NCBI GenBank assembly: GCA_003343805.1
Contig: QAKM01000078.1
Location: forward strand, 1-8,581
DNA length: 8,581 nt
Direction of reading: 5' to 3'
Source: Bacillota bacterium
GTDB lineage: Bacteria; Bacillota; Clostridia; Christensenellales; Borkfalkiaceae
Below the pieces are notes generated by a model, which did not search any database, was not told the origin of the DNA, and worked only from the letters and a program-made list of their open reading frames with translations. Position numbers and translations under genes: made by a program. Shown here piece after piece: positions 5,300-8,581 of the stretch (positions within the stretch are counted from its first letter, which is position 1; each line of letters starts with the position of its first letter).

Positions 5300-7606
5300 A
5301 TGAAATTTGACAAGAAAAAGTTTTTATCGGAAACGGACGCGGTCCTGCACGCCGATTACGGCACGGACCTCGCCTCGGCAAACAGGAAGGAACTGTATAA
5401 CGCGCTCTCCCGCGCGGTCATGAGCGAGATCTACCCCGCCTGGAAGGAACAGAAAGAGGCAGACAAGAAGCGCTGCGGCTATTTCTCGGCAGAGTTCCTG
5501 ATGGGCCGCGCCATCTTCTCCAACCTTCTCAACCTCGGCATCCTCGAGGAGGCGGACGAAGCCCTGAAGAGCATCGGCGACGACCTCGGCAAGTTCGAGG
5601 AAGTGGAGGACGCCGCGCTCGGCAACGGCGGTCTCGGCCGTCTTGCTGCCTGCTATCTCGAAAGCGCCGCCACGATGGACATCCCCCTCGACGGCTACGG
5701 CATCCGCTACCGCTACGGCCTCTTTGCCCAGACCTTTGTGGACGGCTATCAGCACGAAGAGGGCGACGACTGGCTCAAGTGGGGGGATCCGTGGAGCGTG
5801 CGCGTGGAGCGCGACGCCGTCACCGTGCACTTTGCCGATCAGGACGTGCGCGCCGTTCCCTACGATATGCCCATCTTCGGCTACAAGAACGGCGTCGTCA
5901 ACACGCTGCGCCTCTGGCAGGCAGAGCCCGTGCAGGCGTTCGACTTTGCAACCTTCAACGACATGAAGGGCGAGCACACGGCGACCGCCAACTTCAACGC
6001 GACCAAGATCACCGACGTTCTCTATCCCAACGACAACACGATGGTGGGTAAGATCCTGCGCCTCCGCCAGCAGTACTTCCTCGTCAGCGCCTCGCTGCAG
6101 GATCTCATCGCCAAGCAGAAGGCGGCGGGACACGACCTTCACGAGCTCTCCCGTTACTACTGCTTCCAGCTCAACGATACCCACCCCGTCATCGCCATCC
6201 CCGAACTTCTCCGCCTTCTCCGGAAAGAGGGCTTCTCCTTTGACGAGGCGTTCAAAGTCTGCGCGGAGACGTTCAACTTCACCAACCACACCATCATGGC
6301 AGAGGCGCTCGAAAAGTGGGACGTCCTCGCCCTCTCCGATCTCCTTCCCGACGTCTATCAGGAGATCGTCAACTGCCAGCGCCGCCTCGAAGCGGACGGC
6401 CTCGACGGGAGCAAGTTCTACATCATCCGCGACAACGTCATCCACATGGCACATCTTGCCATCTATGTCTCCTCGCACGTCAACGGCGTTGCGGAGATCC
6501 ACACCAACATCTTAAAGACGGATACCTTCAAGAACTGGTACGAGCGCTTCCCCGAAAAGTTCGTCAACGTCACGAACGGCATCACGCCCCGCCGCTGGAT
6601 GCTCCTCAACAATCCCGCGATGGCGAAGGAGATCGACAAGTACATCGGCACCGGCTGGCACACCGATCTTGCACAGCTCAGAAAGGCAGAGCCGCACATC
6701 GAGGCGCTCCTTCCCGCCTTCCGCTCCATCAAGCGCGCCAACAAGGAAAAGCTCGCCGGATACATCGCAAAGCACGAGGGCATCGATCTCTCGCCCGACT
6801 TCATCTTCGACGTGCAGGTCAAGCGCCTTCACGAGTACAAGCGCCAGCTTTTGAACGCCTTCGCGATCCTCTATTTTTACTACGCGATCAAGGATGGCGA
6901 GATCACCGACTTCCCGCCCACGGCGTTCATCTTCGGCGCCAAGGCGGCTCCCGGCTACTACAACGCAAAGGCCATCATCAAGTACATCAACGAGATCGCA
7001 AAGCTCGTCAATAACGACCCCGACATCAACCGGGTGATGAAAGTGGTGTTCGTGCAGAACTACAACGTCTCCTATGCAGAAAAGATCGTCTGCGCGGCGG
7101 ACGTCAGCGAGCAGATCTCGATGGCGGGCATGGAGGCCTCGGGCACGAGCAACATGAAGTTCATGCTCAACGGCACGGTGACGCTCGGCACGATGGACGG
7201 CGCCAACGTCGAGATCTGCGAGGAAGCCGGCCGTGAGAACAACTACATCTTCGGCGCAACGGTCGAGGAAGTGGCGGCCGTCAAGCAGTACTACTGCCCG
7301 ACCGAGATGCTCGGGAACGACCCCAAGCTCCGCCGTGTGGTCGAGACGCTGCGAGACGGCACCTTCTCCGACGACAAGGGGATGCTCAAGAAACTCTACG
7401 AGAGCATCGTCACCGACTACGGCGCCGACCGCTACCTCGTCCTCTTCGACTTCGCCGATTACGTCCGCGCCAAGCTCGAGCTTCTGCACGACTACGGCAC
7501 CGAGGAGTTCGACCGCAAGTGCCTCCGCAACATGATGGCGGCGGGCAAGTTCTCCGCCGACCGCTCGGTCACGGACTACGCCAAGCTCATCTGGCACTTA
7601 AAGTAA
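5300..7606 (+). CDS. glgP: Glycogen/alpha-glucan phosphorylase (GT35)
   Basis: The 768-residue enzyme removes terminal alpha-1,4-linked glucose from glycogen or maltodextrin with phosphate, giving glucose-1-phosphate, in the cytoplasm with pyridoxal phosphate as cofactor. Family landmarks appear in order: YFSAEFLMGR (61-70), ALGNGGLGRLAACYLES (106-122), the active-site region around 131-148, LRLRQQYFLVSASLQD (253-268), QLNDTHP (290-296), FTNHTIMAEALEKW (327-340), VNVTNGITPRRW (422-433), VKRLHEYKRQ (507-516) and the PLP-lysine segment EASGTSNMKFMLNGT (612-626), with K620 the expected Schiff-base lysine. The C-terminal GKFSADRSVTDYAKLIW is also typical. It is shorter than E. coli GlgP (about 815 residues) but complete at both ends. 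ATG 5300 is chosen for GAGG at 5291-5294; an in-frame ATG at 5264 falls in the leader palindrome without a binding site. No other glycogen gene is in the window. Substrate choice (glycogen or maltodextrin) cannot be read from sequence alone. Confidence 0.96.
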   Translation: MKFDKKKFLSETDAVLHADYGTDLASANRKELYNALSRAVMSEIYPAWKEQKEADKKRCGYFSAEFLMGRAIFSNLLNLGILEEADEALKSIGDDLGKFEEVEDAALGNGGLGRLAACYLESAATMDIPLDGYGIRYRYGLFAQTFVDGYQHEEGDDWLKWGDPWSVRVERDAVTVHFADQDVRAVPYDMPIFGYKNGVVNTLRLWQAEPVQAFDFATFNDMKGEHTATANFNATKITDVLYPNDNTMVGKILRLRQQYFLVSASLQDLIAKQKAAGHDLHELSRYYCFQLNDTHPVIAIPELLRLLRKEGFSFDEAFKVCAETFNFTNHTIMAEALEKWDVLALSDLLPDVYQEIVNCQRRLEADGLDGSKFYIIRDNVIHMAHLAIYVSSHVNGVAEIHTNILKTDTFKNWYERFPEKFVNVTNGITPRRWMLLNNPAMAKEIDKYIGTGWHTDLAQLRKAEPHIEALLPAFRSIKRANKEKLAGYIAKHEGIDLSPDFIFDVQVKRLHEYKRQLLNAFAILYFYYAIKDGEITDFPPTAFIFGAKAAPGYYNAKAIIKYINEIAKLVNNDPDINRVMKVVFVQNYNVSYAEKIVCAADVSEQISMAGMEASGTSNMKFMLNGTVTLGTMDGANVEICEEAGRENNYIFGATVEEVAAVKQYYCPTEMLGNDPKLRRVVETLRDGTFSDDKGMLKKLYESIVTDYGADRYLVLFDFADYVRAKLELLHDYGTEEFDRKCLRNMMAAGKFSADRSVTDYAKLIWHLK

Positions 7607-7617
7607 ATCTCACGCAA

Positions 7618-7653
7618 AAAAGAGCGCTCCCTTTGATCGGGGAGCGCTCTTTT
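7618..7653 (+). terminator. Intrinsic terminator of glgP
   Basis: Arms AAAAGAGCGCTCCC (7618-7631) and GGGAGCGCTCTTTT (7640-7653) form a perfect 14-bp stem with an 8-nt loop, starting 11 nt after the glgP stop. The right arm and its flank read GCTCTTTTGCTGT, identical to the terminator near 810. Confidence 0.9.
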
Positions 7654-7737
7654 GCTGTGTGAAAACAAGATTATAACCATATAAGGCTTGATTACATATC
7701 GTTTACAAAGTTTATGAATAATTTTTATTTTTTAATA

Positions 7738-7766
7738 TTGACAATTCACGAAAGTGATGATATAAT
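7738..7766 (+). promoter_or_regulatory. Perfect consensus sigma-A promoter of the small membrane protein gene
   Basis: TTGACA (7738-7743), a 17-nt spacer and TATAAT (7761-7766) match consensus at all twelve positions. The spacer holds a short inverted repeat, TCAC-GAAA-GTGA (7746-7757), which could be a small operator. The expected start is near 7773, leaving a leader of about 28 nt. The flanking 7654-7737 is very AT-rich with nothing else recognised. Confidence 0.88.
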
Positions 7767-7800
7767 ACAAGAAATTTATTTTTCACGGAGGGTCTATGAA

Positions 7801-8076
7801 ATGAAGCGTAAAACGATGTTTTTTATCTTATTTTTAGCGCTGTTTGTTTGTGCGTGCCTTATTTTTTGCACGTTTCATTTTTCATATCAGCTCGCGGATG
7901 CGATCGGAAAATCTTATCATCTGGATGAGGATGGGTATTTCCTGAGCCTTTATTATGTTTCCGTCGGGTGCATGATTGCGGGATTTTTGGGCATGGTGAT
8001 CACGGCACTCATTCCCAACAAGCCGCCCAAGTTTTTGAAGCGGAAAGAGGACGAATCCGAACAAAACAAGGAATGA
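7801..8076 (+). CDS. Small two-helix membrane protein of unknown function
   Basis: I do not recognise this 91-residue protein. It starts MKRK, then has a first hydrophobic helix (about 7-27), a loop (28-48) with acidic LDEDG, a second helix (about 49-72, LSLYYVSVGCMIAGFLGMV) and a charged tail KFLKRKEDESEQNKE. The positive N-terminus suggests both ends face the cytoplasm. Several Cys lie in the helices (17, 19, 23, 57). ATG 7801 is chosen because GGAGGG (7787-7792) lies 8 nt upstream; a longer reading from 7714 would run through the promoter. A second ATG at 7796, out of frame, gives only ATG-AAA-TGA overlapping the start. It is a single-gene unit with its own promoter and terminator, and is visibly more AT-rich than the neighbouring metabolic genes. 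Confidence 0.8.
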   Translation: MKRKTMFFILFLALFVCACLIFCTFHFSYQLADAIGKSYHLDEDGYFLSLYYVSVGCMIAGFLGMVITALIPNKPPKFLKRKEDESEQNKE

Positions 8077-8104
8077 AAAAGCGCTCCTGCGGGAGCGCTT
8101 TTTC
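8075..8104 (+). terminator. Intrinsic terminator of the small membrane protein gene
   Basis: Arms GAAAAAGCGCTCC (8075-8087) and GGAGCGCTTTTTC (8092-8104) pair perfectly over 13 bp with a 4-nt loop; the right arm carries the T5 tract. The left arm begins inside the TGA stop codon (8074-8076), so gene and terminator overlap. Confidence 0.88.
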
Positions 8105-8126
8105 ATGCCGAAAACATATCAAAAAA

Positions 8127-8161
8127 CGACCGCCTAATAATGTATTAGGCGGTCGCTTTTT
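8127..8161. terminator. Second, bidirectional hairpin terminator
   Basis: Arms GACCGCCTAATA (8128-8139) and TATTAGGCGGTC (8143-8154) pair perfectly with a 3-nt loop; C8127-G8155 extends the stem. A6 lies on the left (8121-8126) and T5 (8157-8161), then A and T7, on the right, so either strand gets a U-tract. It may back up the preceding terminator, or end leftward transcription from the promoter at 8188-8216. Confidence 0.85.
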
Positions 8162-8181
8162 ATTTTTTTCCTAACCTTTGC
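8127..8181 (-). ncRNA. Candidate short leftward RNA (promoter and terminator with no gene)
   Basis: The promoter at 8188-8216 would start RNA near 8181 and the hairpin at 8127-8155 would end it within roughly 55-65 nt. The interval holds no credible coding sequence. It would carry GGUUAGG near its 5' end, an A-rich middle and the terminator stem. No known RNA family is recognised. This is an inference from signal placement only. Confidence 0.3.
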
Positions 8182-8187
8182 CTAACC
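8170..8187. repeat. CCTAACC direct repeat with 11-bp period
   Basis: CCTAACC occurs at 8170-8176 and 8181-8187, one helical turn apart, directly downstream of the leftward -10 box. Two half-sites at 11-bp spacing are typical of OmpR/PhoB-family response-regulator sites, but this pair could be chance. Confidence 0.4.
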
Positions 8188-8216
8188 ATTTTAGCAGAGA
8201 ACTGAAAGAAAGTCAA
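8188..8216 (-). promoter_or_regulatory. Leftward sigma-A-like promoter without an evident gene
   Basis: On the minus strand, TTGACT (8216-8211), a 17-nt spacer and TAAAAT (8193-8188). Downstream it meets the hairpin at 8127-8155 and then the 3' end of the oppositely oriented small gene. A 21-codon minus-strand frame (8225-8160) crosses the promoter and has no ribosome binding site, so I do not call it a gene. Confidence 0.6.
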
Positions 8217-8282
8217 GCGAAGCATTCAAAAAAATTTTGGGAATGAATAATTTTTTACGGTTGTAAAAAAGTTGTCATCGTT

Positions 8283-8540
8283 TTGCCTGTTCCGGCCCGC
8301 TCGTTCGCCGCGAAAGCCAAGCCCGCCGTCAGCGGCGGTATCGCCCTCGTCATCTCTTTGCTCTACGCCTGTCTCGATGAGGTTCACCAGTCCTTCGTGC
8401 CCGGTCGTGCGGCGCAGCTCCAAGATGTCGGCGTGGATGCCATCGGCTTCTGCCTTGCCATTGCCCTCCGCATGGCTGCCTCGTACATCGTGCTTGTGGC
8501 GCGCGCGAAGAGGCAGGAAAATTCTTCCAAAAATCTTTAG
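8283..8540 (+). pseudogene. VanZ-family remnant, N-terminal half missing
   Basis: The frame encodes the second half of a VanZ-like membrane protein. A hydrophobic helix (GGIALVISLLYACL) leads into DEVHQSFVPGRAAQLQDVGVD, matching the family signature DE-[IV]-HQ-x-F-[VI]-PGR ... D-[VW]-xx-D, and is followed by a second helix (GFCLAIALRMAASYIVLVA). VanZ-family proteins are usually about 150-200 residues with four or more helices and an upstream H-F-x-E-Y motif; neither the first helices nor that motif is present. The frame is open back only to a TGA at 8244-8246 and has no ATG; TTG 8283 is the nominal start, without a ribosome binding site. Base composition jumps from AT-rich to GC-rich at about 8285, exactly where family similarity begins, which suggests a deletion or junction. 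VanZ relatives are linked to teicoplanin or lipoglycopeptide tolerance in some bacteria, but the function of most is unknown, and this copy is unlikely to work. Confidence 0.72.
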
Positions 8541-8548
8541 CCGAGGCA

Positions 8549-8577
8549 TTGACTTTCTCTCAAAATGATGTTATAAT
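8549..8577 (+). promoter_or_regulatory. Sigma-A promoter reading out of the window
   Basis: TTGACT (8549-8554), 17-nt spacer, TATAAT (8572-8577), starting 9 nt after the VanZ remnant stop. Its start point and gene lie beyond 8581. The GCATTGACTTT context matches the glgP promoter. Confidence 0.8.
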
Positions 8578-8581
8578 TATA

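Noticed and set aside
5324..6502. Long minus-strand open frames opposite glgP (also 6512-7597)
   Set aside because: They mirror the glycogen phosphorylase codons, lack ribosome binding sites and show no family motif.
7670..7675. TATAAT on the minus strand between glgP and the small gene
   Set aside because: No -35-like hexamer lies at 16-18 nt, and it would point into the glgP terminator with no gene to serve.
8160..8225. 21-codon minus-strand frame ending ...MVRQRLGKK
   Set aside because: It overlaps the leftward promoter, has no ribosome binding site and resembles no family I recognise; it could be a gene remnant, but that cannot be supported.
8226..8549. Minus-strand frame of 107 codons opposite the VanZ remnant
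   Set aside because: The plus strand carries the recognisable DEVHQ...PGR signature; the minus frame shows no motif and no ribosome binding site.

Overview
The window reads as a chromosomal segment of a strictly anaerobic, fermentative bacterium, most likely Clostridia (Bacillota). The reasons are a three-subunit NAD-linked [FeFe]-hydrogenase operon, strong AGGAGG-type ribosome binding sites, near-consensus sigma-A promoters with 17-nt spacers, GC-rich coding DNA between AT-rich intergenic stretches, and a VanZ-type fragment. A gut lineage of Clostridia is a guess; no marker gene fixes the genus.

Layout. Positions 1-726 (+) hold the 3' end of a phage-type tail-fibre gene, with tandem 40-44 residue repeats and a C-terminal knob-like domain. 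A hairpin at 788-817 lies between it and the converging hydrogenase operon and can serve both. The operon runs leftward as hydC (4979-4482), hydB (4485-2575) and hydA (2566-839), from a sigma-A promoter at 5053-5081. A divergent promoter at 5205-5233 drives a glycogen phosphorylase gene (5300-7606), which ends at a strong terminator (7618-7653). A small two-helix membrane protein gene (7801-8076) follows, with a perfect consensus promoter and its own terminator. Next come a second hairpin and an oppositely oriented promoter with no evident gene. After that lie a 5'-truncated VanZ-family remnant (8283-8540) and a promoter at 8549-8577 that reads out of the window.

How the genes work together. 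HydC and HydB form the NADH/flavin module and HydA the H2-forming module of a soluble hydrogenase of the HydABC/Hnd type. Such enzymes couple NADH, ferredoxin and H2, often by electron bifurcation. Glycogen phosphorylase releases glucose-1-phosphate from stored glycogen into glycolysis, which produces the reduced carriers that the hydrogenase re-oxidises. The two units are divergent neighbours, but the sequence does not show shared control.

I found no CRISPR array, insertion sequence, tRNA, rRNA or recognisable riboswitch, and no convincing new multi-gene system. The least explained parts are the orphan promoter-plus-hairpin cassette at 8127-8216, the isolated membrane protein, the tail-fibre repeats that differ almost only at synonymous sites, and the VanZ remnant.
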